A stretch of DNA of 64,000 bases from Sphingomonas sp. G-3-2-10 (GTDB lineage: Bacteria > Pseudomonadota > Alphaproteobacteria > Sphingomonadales > Sphingomonadaceae). The first letter of the stretch is position 1. Each line of letters begins with the position of its first letter. The notes below the pieces were generated by a model. That model was not told the origin of the DNA and ran no database searches. It saw only the letters and a program-made list of their open reading frames with translations. Positions 17,901-25,015 of the stretch are shown here, piece after piece. The position numbers were made by a program, and so were the translations under genes. The stretch is from the NCBI RefSeq assembly GCF_012927115.1, contig NZ_JABBFY010000001.1, positions 558,001 to 622,000 of the forward strand. The letters are read 5' to 3'.

Positions 17901-18518
17901 CGCGGGCTTTCGGGCACCGGGCCGAAGGCGGGCGGGCCACTTTATCTCGGGCGGCTTGTGGCGACCGCACCGGCTTTTGAAGGGCGCGCGAACGCCGTGA
18001 ATACGCGGCTGGCCGATTTCATCGACTGGCTGGAACGCCAGGGGCAGGCCGATGCCGCCGCACAGGCGCGCCGTTATGGCGCGGACTCGGCGCTCGGGTT
18101 CGAAACCACGCTTCCGGGGCCGGTCGGCGAGCGCAACCTTTATGCGCTGCACCCGCGCGGGCGGATCCTGCTGAAGCCGGAAACGCTTTCCGGGCTGTTC
18201 GAACAGATGGCGGCCGTACTGGCGACGGGCAATCGCGGGACGGTCCAGGACATTGCGCTGCCGCAGGGGCTGCCGGCCTCGGTTGCGGCCACCTTCGCGC
18301 CGGCCGCTGCCGAGCCGTTTTCGGCGGCGCTGGTCGAGGGTGATGCGGCACGCGTTGCTGCAGTCGTTGCCGAGGCCGCTGCGATGCCCGGCCCGATCGT
18401 GACGGTTCATGCCCGTGGCGCGGATGGCTATCCCTGCACCCTGCTGCTGGAAGAGGTCGTCACGTCGATCAACACCACGGCGGCGGGGGGCAATGCCAGC
18501 CTGATGATGATCGGCTGA
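14919..18518 (+). CDS. putA: Bifunctional proline dehydrogenase / L-glutamate gamma-semialdehyde dehydrogenase PutA
   Basis: 1199-aa trifold enzyme oxidising proline to glutamate. It begins with the helical arm, then the FAD-dependent proline dehydrogenase barrel (about 130-460: YSYDMLGEAATTAADA, KLSALHPRY, FNIDAEEADRLELS, RLVKGAYWDAEIK). The NAD-dependent aldehyde dehydrogenase follows (about 530-1000) with the general base E792 in AETGGQNAM and the catalytic C826 in SAGQRCSAL. A C-terminal domain completes the substrate channel. The N-terminal ribbon-helix-helix domain of E. coli PutA is absent, which fits the separate Lrp-type regulator next door. I chose the ATG at 14919; open frame upstream reads into the regulator's antisense. 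Confidence 0.96.
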   Translation: MTSQPPFTAFAPAIREQSPLRRAITAAYRRDEAECLAPLIEAATLSEESRAAVRATATTLISALRANHKGTGVEGLVQEYSLSSQEGVALMCLAEALLRIPDNDTRDALIRDKIADGDWGSHLGGGRSLFVNAATWGLVVTGKLVGSVDDRGLGAALTRLVARAGEPVIRRGVDLAMRMMGEQFVTGETIDEALKRAKAMEGKGFGYSYDMLGEAATTAADASRYHADYTNAIHAIGKASAGRGVYGGPGISIKLSALHPRYVRSQADRVMNELLPRVRELALLAKSYDIGFNIDAEEADRLELSLDLLESLATDPELAGWNGLGFVVQGYGKRCPFVIDWIVDLARRSDRRIMVRLVKGAYWDAEIKRAQVDGLADFPVYTRKLHTDVAYVACAKKLLAARDAVFPQFATHNAQSLATIYHLAGPDFAIGDYEFQCLHGMGEPLYEQVVGKAKLDRPCRIYAPVGTHETLLAYLVRRLLENGANSSFVNRIADPAVSIDEMVADPVEIVKAMPHPGARHDLIAAPAGLYPDRRNSDGLDLTDERALAALTEALKQSAVIEWTAAPADGAEVMRPVLNPADHRDVVGAVGEACPDQARAAVARAAASDWGKTPVADRAAALERAADAMQARMPLLLGLIMREAGKSTANAIAEVREAIDFLRYYAAQARATFGPAQTPLGPIVCISPWNFPLAIFTGQVAAALVAGNAVLAKPAEETPLIAAEAVRLLHEAGIPADALQFVPGAGEIGAALVGAPETAGVMFTGSTEVARLIQRQLSTRLSPAGKPIPLIAETGGQNAMIVDSSALAEQVVGDVIASAFDSAGQRCSALRILCLQEDVADRTLAMLKGALKELRIGRTDALAIDIGPVITAEAQGNLNAHIEAMRRRGRNVEQQQLSADTAHGTFVPPTIIELESIADLEREVFGPVLHVIRFRRDGLDALIDAINATGYGLTFGLHTRLDETISDVTARVKAGNLYVNRNVIGAIVGVQPFGGRGLSGTGPKAGGPLYLGRLVATAPAFEGRANAVNTRLADFIDWLERQGQADAAAQARRYGADSALGFETTLPGPVGERNLYALHPRGRILLKPETLSGLFEQMAAVLATGNRGTVQDIALPQGLPASVAATFAPAAAEPFSAALVEGDAARVAAVVAEAAAMPGPIVTVHARGADGYPCTLLLEEVVTSINTTAAGGNASLMMIG

Positions 18519-18522
18519 GGCA

Positions 18523-19071
18523 TTGGCAGGCGCGGTTGCCGGGCCTAGTCCGGATGCCGTGAAGCTTATCCCGCATCCTGCCAATCCGCCTGCCGCCATC
18601 CAAGGCATCGAAGTCACCGCCGACGTTCGGCATGGCGTCAGTACGCTGAGCTGGCGCGTGATCGGCGGTCCGCCGTTGATGGCGGTGCGTTCCGAACCGG
18701 AGCGGACCGATGGCCTGTGGCAGACCACCTGTTTCGAGCTGTTCGTAAGACCCGATGACGGCGAGGCCTATTACGAGTTCAATTTCTCGCCTTCGACGCG
18801 GTGGGCGGCGTACCGGCTGGATGGGTATCGTACCGGGATGGCGGATCTGCCGCTGCCGGTGCCGATGATCGAACCGCTGGCGGACGGGGTTCGTGTGACG
18901 GTTGATCTTTCCGGCCTGCCGGGCGGGACATGGGGTTTCGGGCTGACCGCGGTGATCGAGGAAGCGGACGGGACCAAATCCTATTGGGCGATCGCCCATC
19001 CGCCCGGAAAGCCCGATTTCCACGATCCCGCTTGCTTCGCCCTCGAACTCCCGGCAGCAAACGCGGCATGA
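18523..19071 (+). CDS. DOMON-like domain protein
   Basis: 182-aa beta-rich protein resembling the DOMON-like proteins of sphingomonads: LSWRVIGGPPLMAV, LWQTTCFELFVRPDDGEAYY, FNFSPSTRWAAYRLDGYR, VRVTVDLSGLPGG, with the ending SYWAIAHPPGKPDFHDPACF. Related folds bind sugars or haem, but no haem-ligand Met/His pair is obvious. No signal peptide is visible. The TTG at 18523 gives the longest product; a GTG at 18559 (MKLIPHP) is an equally plausible start. Its stop overlaps the start of the DUF1343 gene (ATGA), so the two are translated together. Confidence 0.75.
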   Translation: MAGAVAGPSPDAVKLIPHPANPPAAIQGIEVTADVRHGVSTLSWRVIGGPPLMAVRSEPERTDGLWQTTCFELFVRPDDGEAYYEFNFSPSTRWAAYRLDGYRTGMADLPLPVPMIEPLADGVRVTVDLSGLPGGTWGFGLTAVIEEADGTKSYWAIAHPPGKPDFHDPACFALELPAANAA

Positions 19072-20264
19072 AATTCGGTATCGATCGCCTGCTCGCCGAC
19101 CCGCAACTCCGCAAGCCGCTGGAGGGGAAGCGCGTGGCGCTGCTCGCGCATCCCGCTTCGGTGACGGCGGACCTGACCCATTCGCTCGACGCGCTGGTCG
19201 CGAGTGGCCTCAACATGTCGGCGGTATTCGGCCCGCAGCATGGCGTGCGCGGCGACCTGCAGGACAATATGATGGAGTCGCCGGACTATACCGACCCGAC
19301 CTACGGGATGCCGGTGTTCAGCCTGTACGGCGAAGTGCGGCGGCCCACCGGCCAGTCGATGCACACGTTCGACACGATCCTGATCGACCTTCAGGATGTC
19401 GGGTGCCGCATCTACACCTTCGTCACCACGCTGCTCTACGTCCTCGAAGCCGCTGCCGAGCATGGCAAGTCGGTGTGGGTGCTCGATCGCCCCAATCCCG
19501 CCGGCCGCCCGGTCGAGGGACTGACGCTGCTGCCCGGATGGGAGAGCTTTGTCGGGGCGGGGCCGATGCCGATGCGCCACGGCATGACGCTGGGCGAGAT
19601 GGGCCACTGGTTCATCGATCACTTCAAGCTGAACGTCGATTATCGCGTGATCGAAATGGAAGGCTGGCAGCCCGATGCAGCGCCCGGCTTCGGCTGGCCG
19701 CCTGAGCGCCCCTGGATCAATCCCAGCCCCAACGCCGCCAACGTCAACATGGCCCGCGCCTATGCCGGCACGGTGATGCTGGAAGGCACGATGCTGTCCG
19801 AAGGCCGCGGGACAACGCGGCCACTGGAACTGTTCGGCGCGCCGGATATCGATGCCAAGGCGGTAATCGCCGAGATGCGCCGCATCGCCCCGGACTGGCT
19901 GGCAGGCTGTACCCTGCGCGACTTCTGGTTCCAGCCGACTTTCCACAAGCATGTCGGCCAGCTCTGCTCGGGCGTGTTCATCCATGCCGGGGGTCCGGGC
20001 TACGACCACGCCGCCTTCCGCCCGTGGCGGTTGCAGGCCGCCGGCTTCAAGGCGATCCGCAACCTCTATCCCGAATATGACCTGTGGCGCGATTTCCCGT
20101 ACGAATATGTGTTCGACAAGCTGGCGATCGACGTCATCAACGGCGGACCGGGGTTGCGCGAGTGGGTGGACGATGCGGGTTCGGTCGCGGGCGGTCTGGA
20201 TGCGGTGACGTTGCCCGATGAATCGGCATGGGAAGAAGTAAGGCGACCCCATTTGCTATACTGA
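19068..20264 (+). CDS. DUF1343 family protein (NamZ-like exo-beta-N-acetylmuramidase)
   Basis: 398-aa protein of the DUF1343 family, to which the exo-beta-N-acetylmuramidase NamZ belongs; these release MurNAc from peptidoglycan fragments. Conserved features: VALLAHPASV near the N-terminus, VFGPQHGVRG, MPVFSLYGE, ILIDLQDVGCRIYTF, LDRPNPAGR, the central MRHGMTLGEMG and LEGTMLSEGRGTTRP. Unlike secreted NamZ proteins it shows no signal peptide, so it may act in the cytosol on recycled muropeptides. It is coupled to the DOMON-like gene by a four-base overlap. Confidence 0.85.
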   Translation: MKFGIDRLLADPQLRKPLEGKRVALLAHPASVTADLTHSLDALVASGLNMSAVFGPQHGVRGDLQDNMMESPDYTDPTYGMPVFSLYGEVRRPTGQSMHTFDTILIDLQDVGCRIYTFVTTLLYVLEAAAEHGKSVWVLDRPNPAGRPVEGLTLLPGWESFVGAGPMPMRHGMTLGEMGHWFIDHFKLNVDYRVIEMEGWQPDAAPGFGWPPERPWINPSPNAANVNMARAYAGTVMLEGTMLSEGRGTTRPLELFGAPDIDAKAVIAEMRRIAPDWLAGCTLRDFWFQPTFHKHVGQLCSGVFIHAGGPGYDHAAFRPWRLQAAGFKAIRNLYPEYDLWRDFPYEYVFDKLAIDVINGGPGLREWVDDAGSVAGGLDAVTLPDESAWEEVRRPHLLY

Positions 20265-20280
20265 GCGGAGTATCGGTCCG

Positions 20281-20955
20281 GTGGCTTGCAGGTTTTGCGC
20301 ATGGATCAATAGCCGGTTTTCACGGAGCTCCGCCCAAGCCAAGGCGGCCTTGTGGGACCTGTCTTCCCAATGGGAGCGGGATGCTTCCACGGAGTGGGAA
20401 TTGTGGAGCGCGGATTCCGACATCAATCGCGAGCGGATCGCTCGGGCGCGGGCGCTTGAAGAAACTCAACCCGAAGCGGCGTTCCGGTTGTTGTGCGAAG
20501 CTGCGGATGCCGGTTCGGCATGGGCGATGGAACAGGTTGGCGACCGCCTTGAGACGGGACGTGGCACCGCCGTGGATGTCGATCGGGCGCTCGACTATTA
20601 TAATAGGGCGATCGGCGCCGGATCGTGGACGGCAACCCTTGAGGTTGCCCGCCTTCTTGTAGGGCTGGAGCGTTTCGACGAAGCCGAAGCGATGCTGGAA
20701 CAAGGTTTGGCCGGCGGCTTCGTCCCGTCCTCTTTCTGGCTGGCCTGGTATCGTTACAAACGGTCCCCGACACTTGCCACCGGCAGAGATGTCAGGCCTT
20801 TGCTGAGTCATGCCGCCGATCAAGGGCATCCCGGCGCGAAGCTCATCCTCGCGCGTTGGATGGCGCGAGGCAGATTCGGCGTTCGCGAGATTCCGGCGGG
20901 ATGCAGGCGGCTATTATGGTTGTCGCGCGAGATACAGGCCGCTCCAGCCGCATAA
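20281..20955 (+). CDS. Sel1-repeat / TPR-like protein
   Basis: 224-aa helical-repeat protein. At least two Sel1-like repeats are visible: AFRLLCEAADAGSAWAMEQV with GDRLETGRGTAVDVDRAL, and PLLSHAADQGHPGAKLILAR with WMARGRFGVREIPAGCRRLL; a TPR-like unit (RFDEAEAMLEQGLAGGF) sits between. Such repeats mediate protein contacts; the partner is unknown. The start is GTG at 20281, 16 bases after the DUF1343 stop. No signal peptide is obvious. Confidence 0.72.
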   Translation: MACRFCAWINSRFSRSSAQAKAALWDLSSQWERDASTEWELWSADSDINRERIARARALEETQPEAAFRLLCEAADAGSAWAMEQVGDRLETGRGTAVDVDRALDYYNRAIGAGSWTATLEVARLLVGLERFDEAEAMLEQGLAGGFVPSSFWLAWYRYKRSPTLATGRDVRPLLSHAADQGHPGAKLILARWMARGRFGVREIPAGCRRLLWLSREIQAAPAA

Positions 20956-21239
20956 ATCGCTTGACATTGTTCTCATTTTGTTCCATTAATCCGCTCGAAG
21001 CTTCGAACCCCTTTCCGACATCGATAACCTGCATCGTTCGCGATGCGGGGCCCCTTACCGCGACCCATCGCGTGCGGGCGCACATGGGCAGGTGCGTGCC
21101 CGCCGCGATGCCGGTGTGACTTTTGTGACTCTAGCCGGTTTACCCAGCCGGCGGAAATGCCCGTGCTTTGCCCATGATCCGGCGAAGAACACCCGCCGGG
21201 GAATTGCGCCCCGATGGCATTCCGCATAACCACCCGATC
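20956..21239 (+). other. Gene-free stretch with a promoter and LexA-type box
   Basis: About 280 bp without a convincing gene. The first 35 bases are markedly AT-rich compared with the surroundings and hold a sigma-70-like promoter (see the separate entry). The rest is GC-rich. A 44-codon open frame at 21043-21177 with six Cys codons has no ribosome site and is not called. No terminator-like hairpin with a T-run was seen after the Sel1 gene. Confidence 0.6.
20961..20990 (+). promoter_or_regulatory. Sigma-70-like promoter with embedded LexA box
   Basis: A perfect -35 TTGACA at 20961-20966 is followed after 18 bases by an ATTAAT -10-like hexamer at 20985-20990. Between them, at 20969-20983, is GTTC-TCATTTT-GTTC, an exact match to the alphaproteobacterial LexA operator GTTC-N7-GTTC. 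A repressor there would block polymerase. The first gene downstream on this strand starts at 21240. About two chance matches to this 8-base pattern are expected in 64 kb, so its position inside a promoter is the main support. Confidence 0.5.
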
Positions 21240-22421
21240 ATGCTCGCAGGACTGATTTTCGCCATCGAGGACGCAACCGACCGGCCGGGGACGCTGGCAG
21301 CGACCTTGCCGTTCGGGGGGATGACCCTGCTCGAATATCAGGTGCGGCTGCTCGCAGGCGCCGGGGCCGAGCGGATCTTCGTCGCGGTGGGGCGAATGAC
21401 ACCGGCCTTGCTTGCCGCCGTCACGCGGGCCGGCAAGCGCGAGGCTTTGGTCGAAGTCGTACGGTCGGCCGAGGAAGCGGCCGAAAAGGTCGATCCGGGC
21501 AGCTGCGTGCTGGTGATGGCAGACGGCCTCGTCACGACCGATCCGGTGATCGACCGGATGGCGTCGGGGACGGGTGAGGCCTTGCTGGTCACCAACGATC
21601 CCGAATCGCCGGCGGCGATCGAGCGGCTGGACATGAAGGATTGCTGGGCGGGGATCGCTCGCGTCTCGGGCAGCCAGCTTTCCGAGATCGCGACCATGCC
21701 CGCGGATTACGACTTCCAGTCGGCGCTGCTGCGCGTCGCGGTGCAGGCGGGAGCCGAGCATGTCGCGCTGACGGCAGGGCAGGAGCGCGGCGGGCATCTG
21801 GTCGAGCTCAACGCGCAGGCGCTGGCTTCGCGCAGCAATGACGTGCTGGCGGCGCTGACCGAGCGGCGGACCAGCTGGGCCGATCGCTGGGTATTCACGC
21901 GGATCGCGCGCTGGGTATTGCCTGAACTCGTGACGCGGAACGTGCCCGGATGGGCGCTGATCCTGCTGGCCGCGATCTTCGGCGCGACGGGCGTGGGACT
22001 GACCCTCTATCGCTGGCCCGGCGCCGGAGGCGGGATGGTCGTGGCGCTGCTTTCGGTCGCGACGCTGGCGACGGGGGCGGCGATGGCGGCGCTGCGGGGC
22101 GAGGCGAAGCGGGCCGACGGGCTCGAGCTGGCGATCACCGGCCTGTTCGGCGCGATGACCGCCGCGGCCGGATGGAGCGCCTGGACCGACTGGACCCATG
22201 TGTCTCCCGTGATCCTCGCGCTGACCGCGATCGGATGCCAGGGACTTGTCGAACGCGCGCCGTCGCGGCATCGCCGCTGGTGGGCCAGTCCGGCCGCGCA
22301 TCTGCTGATTCTGACCCCGTTCGCGCTGGCCGGATTCACCGAGGCAGGGCTTGCGATAATTGCGGCCTACGCATTTTCCACGCTCGCTGCGGCGGTTGAG
22401 GCGACGCGCGAAAAAGCTTAG
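21240..22421 (+). CDS. Degenerate nucleotidyltransferase-like domain fused to a membrane domain
   Basis: 393 aa, family not recognised with certainty. Residues about 1-215 resemble a MobA/GlmU-like nucleotidyltransferase fold (TLPFGGMTLLEYQVRLLAGA, then ERIFVAVGRM and CVLVMADGLVTTDP), but the usual glycine-rich nucleotide loop near the start is absent. Residues about 240-390 hold five or six hydrophobic segments, beginning with VPGWALILLAAIFGATGVG. The layout recalls bifunctional NTP-transferase/CDP-alcohol phosphotransferases, yet I see no D-G-x2-A-R motif. It may be a catalytically dead relative. An upstream in-frame ATG at 21174 would add 22 residues. It precedes the DUF2336/kinase pair by 36 bp. 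Confidence 0.7.
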   Translation: MLAGLIFAIEDATDRPGTLAATLPFGGMTLLEYQVRLLAGAGAERIFVAVGRMTPALLAAVTRAGKREALVEVVRSAEEAAEKVDPGSCVLVMADGLVTTDPVIDRMASGTGEALLVTNDPESPAAIERLDMKDCWAGIARVSGSQLSEIATMPADYDFQSALLRVAVQAGAEHVALTAGQERGGHLVELNAQALASRSNDVLAALTERRTSWADRWVFTRIARWVLPELVTRNVPGWALILLAAIFGATGVGLTLYRWPGAGGGMVVALLSVATLATGAAMAALRGEAKRADGLELAITGLFGAMTAAAGWSAWTDWTHVSPVILALTAIGCQGLVERAPSRHRRWWASPAAHLLILTPFALAGFTEAGLAIIAAYAFSTLAAAVEATREKA

Positions 22422-22457
22422 CATCGTCTTAAGTAAACTCCCGCTAGTTTGAGGTCG

Positions 22458-23576
22458 ATGTCGGACAATCCCGTCGACGTGCGCGATGGCCTAGCCACCG
22501 GCGCTCGCAAGCTGCTCGCGCGTGCGGCGGCTGCGGAGACGTGCGCCTATCGCAGCCTGGTGGTGGCGACCGACGACTTCTTCCTTCCCGAAGAGCAGCG
22601 TCTGGACGAGCGGACCCGCTCGGCAATGGCGGTGCTGCTGCGCGGTCTGGTCGAGACGGTAGAGGCCGAAATCCGCGAACATTCGACGCGTTTGCTGGCT
22701 TCGCGTGGTGAATCTGTGCTGGCGCAGGCGCTGGCCAACGACACCGCGCCGGTGCTCGCGCGGCTCTCCCGATCGGGCCTGCTGCGCGATCCCGAACTGA
22801 TGACCGAGCTGATGGCGCGCGTGCGCCAGGAGCTGGTCGGCAATGCGCTGCCGATGCAGGGCGCGGTCGATCCCGAACGGCCCAGCCTGATCAACCGATT
22901 CGTTCAGCACCCCGATCGCGTGGTTTCCGCCGGCGCGATGGCCGTGCTGATCGCGGAAAGCCGCCGGCGGGGCAGTCCCGAATCGGGACAGCTGAGCCAG
23001 ACCGAGCTTCCGGCCGAACTTCACCACCGGCTGGTGTGGTGGGTCGCGGCTGCGATCCGCGAGCGGGTGGCCGATGCAGCCGAGGGTGCGTTCGACGCGC
23101 TGGATCAGGCATTGTCGGATGCCGCGACGCGCAGCCTGTCCGCCTATGACGAAGGCGACCGACTGGAAGCGACGGCGATGCGCTTTGCCGCTGCGATCGA
23201 TGCGCAGCGGCAGGAACTGCCGCAATTGCTGGTCGAATCGCTGGGGGACCGGCGGATCGTGCTGTTCAACGCCTTGCTCGCGCACGCGCTGGGCGTGAGC
23301 TACTCGCTGACCCGCGACATCGTGCTGGACCCGGTTGGCGACCGGCTGTGGCTGGCGCTGCGGGCCCTGGAACTGAGCCGCGATACGGTGGCCAAGATCG
23401 GGTACGCGCTGTGCGAGGCCGATCCGCGCCGCGATCTGGAGAGTTTCGCCGACACGCTGGACGCGATCGCGTCGATCGGCGCGGGCGAGGCGCGGGCGGC
23501 ATTGTCGCCGATGAAGCTCAACCCCGATTATCGCGCCGCCGTGCTTGCGCTCGGCAGGGCCGGGGGGGCGGAGTGA
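22458..23576 (+). CDS. DUF2336 family protein
   Basis: 372-aa helical protein of the DUF2336 family, found mainly in alphaproteobacteria and of unknown function. Its look is that of helical (HEAT-like) repeats: FLPEEQRLDERTRSAMAVLL, VLARLSRSGLLRDPELMTEL, and the family-typical RLVWWVAAAIRER, LVESLGDRRIVLFNALLAHA and ALELSRDTVAKIGYAL. No membrane segment or signal peptide. The ATG at 22458 lies just after GAGG. Its stop overlaps the GTG start of the kinase-like gene by four bases (GTGA), which strongly suggests a shared function. Confidence 0.88.
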   Translation: MSDNPVDVRDGLATGARKLLARAAAAETCAYRSLVVATDDFFLPEEQRLDERTRSAMAVLLRGLVETVEAEIREHSTRLLASRGESVLAQALANDTAPVLARLSRSGLLRDPELMTELMARVRQELVGNALPMQGAVDPERPSLINRFVQHPDRVVSAGAMAVLIAESRRRGSPESGQLSQTELPAELHHRLVWWVAAAIRERVADAAEGAFDALDQALSDAATRSLSAYDEGDRLEATAMRFAAAIDAQRQELPQLLVESLGDRRIVLFNALLAHALGVSYSLTRDIVLDPVGDRLWLALRALELSRDTVAKIGYALCEADPRRDLESFADTLDAIASIGAGEARAALSPMKLNPDYRAAVLALGRAGGAE

Positions 23577-24994
23577 ACGCCATCGACCCCGCACTTCCCA
23601 TCGCCATCGGGCAGATCGACAGCGATGGCCGGCTGGTCGATGCGGAGTCGCGCCTGCAGGAACTGAACGAGCGCGCGGGCGGCGGCGTCGGACTGCCGCT
23701 GGCGGTGCCGCAGATCGCGACGCTGGCGCGGCTGGCGCAGCGGCTGGGCATCGGCATCTCGCGCAACGTCATCGCCGCCGACGGCGAGGACGATCTGGAA
23801 CTATGGGTCCGCGCCGAACCGCGTGACGGCGGCGTGCGGCTGGAAGTGAGCGGCTGGCGGCTGCGACCAGTGTGGCGCGCCGCGGCGACCGAGCCCGAGC
23901 GCGACGGCGACTTCTTCCGTTCGGCGGCCGACTGGCTGTGGGAAACCGATGCGTCGCTGCGCATCACCTTCCTCTCGATCGAAGCGGGCGCACGGTACGG
24001 GTTCGACAGCTCGGCGATGCTGGGCCAGCCGCTGACCCGGCTGTTCGCACTGGAAGAGGACGCCAGCGGAAACCTGCCGATCCTGAGCGCGGTCGCGGCG
24101 CAGGCGCGGTTCGACGGGCAAAAGGCGGAACTGCGCGGCACCGGTCGCACAGTGCGCCTGGATGCCACGCCGCGCACCGATCCGGGCGGGCGCTTTGCCG
24201 GCTTCGTCGGCGGGGCGCACATGCTCGACGACGAGACGCCGCCCGCGCCGAAGGTGGATGCTCCGCTGCCGGCGACGCCGTTCGGCGGCTTTCCGGACTC
24301 GTTCAGCCAGCGCCTCGACCGCGCGCTGCGCGGGCCGCTGGGCAAGATCATCGCGAACGCCGACAGCATCAGCGCGCAGACCGAAGGGCCGCTCAAGTCC
24401 GATTATGCCGAATATGCCAGCGACATCGCCAACGCCGGGCGGCACCTGCTGGGGCTGGTCGACGATCTGGTCGATCTTCAGGCGATCGAGCGCGACGATT
24501 TCACGACGATCGCGGAGGATATCGACCTGGCCGATGTCGCGCGCCGCGCGGCCGGGCTGCTGGCGGTGCGCGCCGCGCAGGCCGAGGTGCGGATCGACCG
24601 CCCCGCGGCTGGCGAGACCCTGCCGGTCACCGGCGAGTTCAAGCGCGCCTTGCAGATCCTCGTCAACCTGATCGGCAATGCCGTGCGCTATTCGCCGCCG
24701 GGCGGGATGGTGTGGATCCGGATCGAGGGCAGCGAAGGCCGGGCCCATGTGATCGTCGCCGATCAGGGCAAGGGCATCGCCCACGAGGATCAGGCCCGCA
24801 TCTTCGACAAGTTCGGCCGCGTCGATCCGACCGAGCCGGGCGGCAGCGGCCTGGGCCTCTACATCGCCCGCCGCCTCGCCCGCGCGATGGGCGGCGACAT
24901 CACGGTGGACAGCGCGCCGGGAATGGGCGCGCGCTTCGTGTTCACCATGCCCGCGCGCGAATTGCCGGGCCGAAGCCCGGTGTTCGGGGCCTGA
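23573..24994 (+). CDS. PAS/HATPase sensor kinase homologue lacking the phospho-acceptor His
   Basis: 473-aa soluble protein. Residues about 112-220 form a PAS domain (FFRSAADWLWETDASLRITF). The dimerisation helix reads RALRGPL at 250-256 where active kinases have H-E-L-R-x-P-L; Arg250 replaces the histidine. The ATP-binding domain is intact: N-box LVNLIGNAVRYSPPGG (363-378), G1 ADQGKGIAHED, F-box FDKFGR and G2 GGSGLGLYIARRLA. It may therefore be a pseudokinase or allosteric partner, as known for DivL (Tyr in place of His). No membrane segments. GTG start at 23573 overlaps the DUF2336 stop. No response-regulator gene is adjacent. Confidence 0.88.
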   Translation: MNAIDPALPIAIGQIDSDGRLVDAESRLQELNERAGGGVGLPLAVPQIATLARLAQRLGIGISRNVIAADGEDDLELWVRAEPRDGGVRLEVSGWRLRPVWRAAATEPERDGDFFRSAADWLWETDASLRITFLSIEAGARYGFDSSAMLGQPLTRLFALEEDASGNLPILSAVAAQARFDGQKAELRGTGRTVRLDATPRTDPGGRFAGFVGGAHMLDDETPPAPKVDAPLPATPFGGFPDSFSQRLDRALRGPLGKIIANADSISAQTEGPLKSDYAEYASDIANAGRHLLGLVDDLVDLQAIERDDFTTIAEDIDLADVARRAAGLLAVRAAQAEVRIDRPAAGETLPVTGEFKRALQILVNLIGNAVRYSPPGGMVWIRIEGSEGRAHVIVADQGKGIAHEDQARIFDKFGRVDPTEPGGSGLGLYIARRLARAMGGDITVDSAPGMGARFVFTMPARELPGRSPVFGA

Positions 24995-25015
24995 TCCTAC
25001 GCCGCCGCTGGTAGC

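Noticed and set aside
14805..18728. A 1307-codon open frame antisense to putA
   Set aside because: Arg/Asp/Gln-rich low-information sequence with no motif; putA is unambiguous on the plus strand.
21043..21177. A 44-codon frame with six Cys codons just after the LexA-type promoter, considered as a small SOS-induced protein
   Set aside because: No ribosome site, and its composition is what GC-rich noise gives. Kept only as something to look at if the promoter proves damage-inducible.
20281..25000. A defence island or prophage fragment
   Set aside because: No integrase, transposase, restriction or toxin-antitoxin gene is present, and codon use looks like that of the neighbours.
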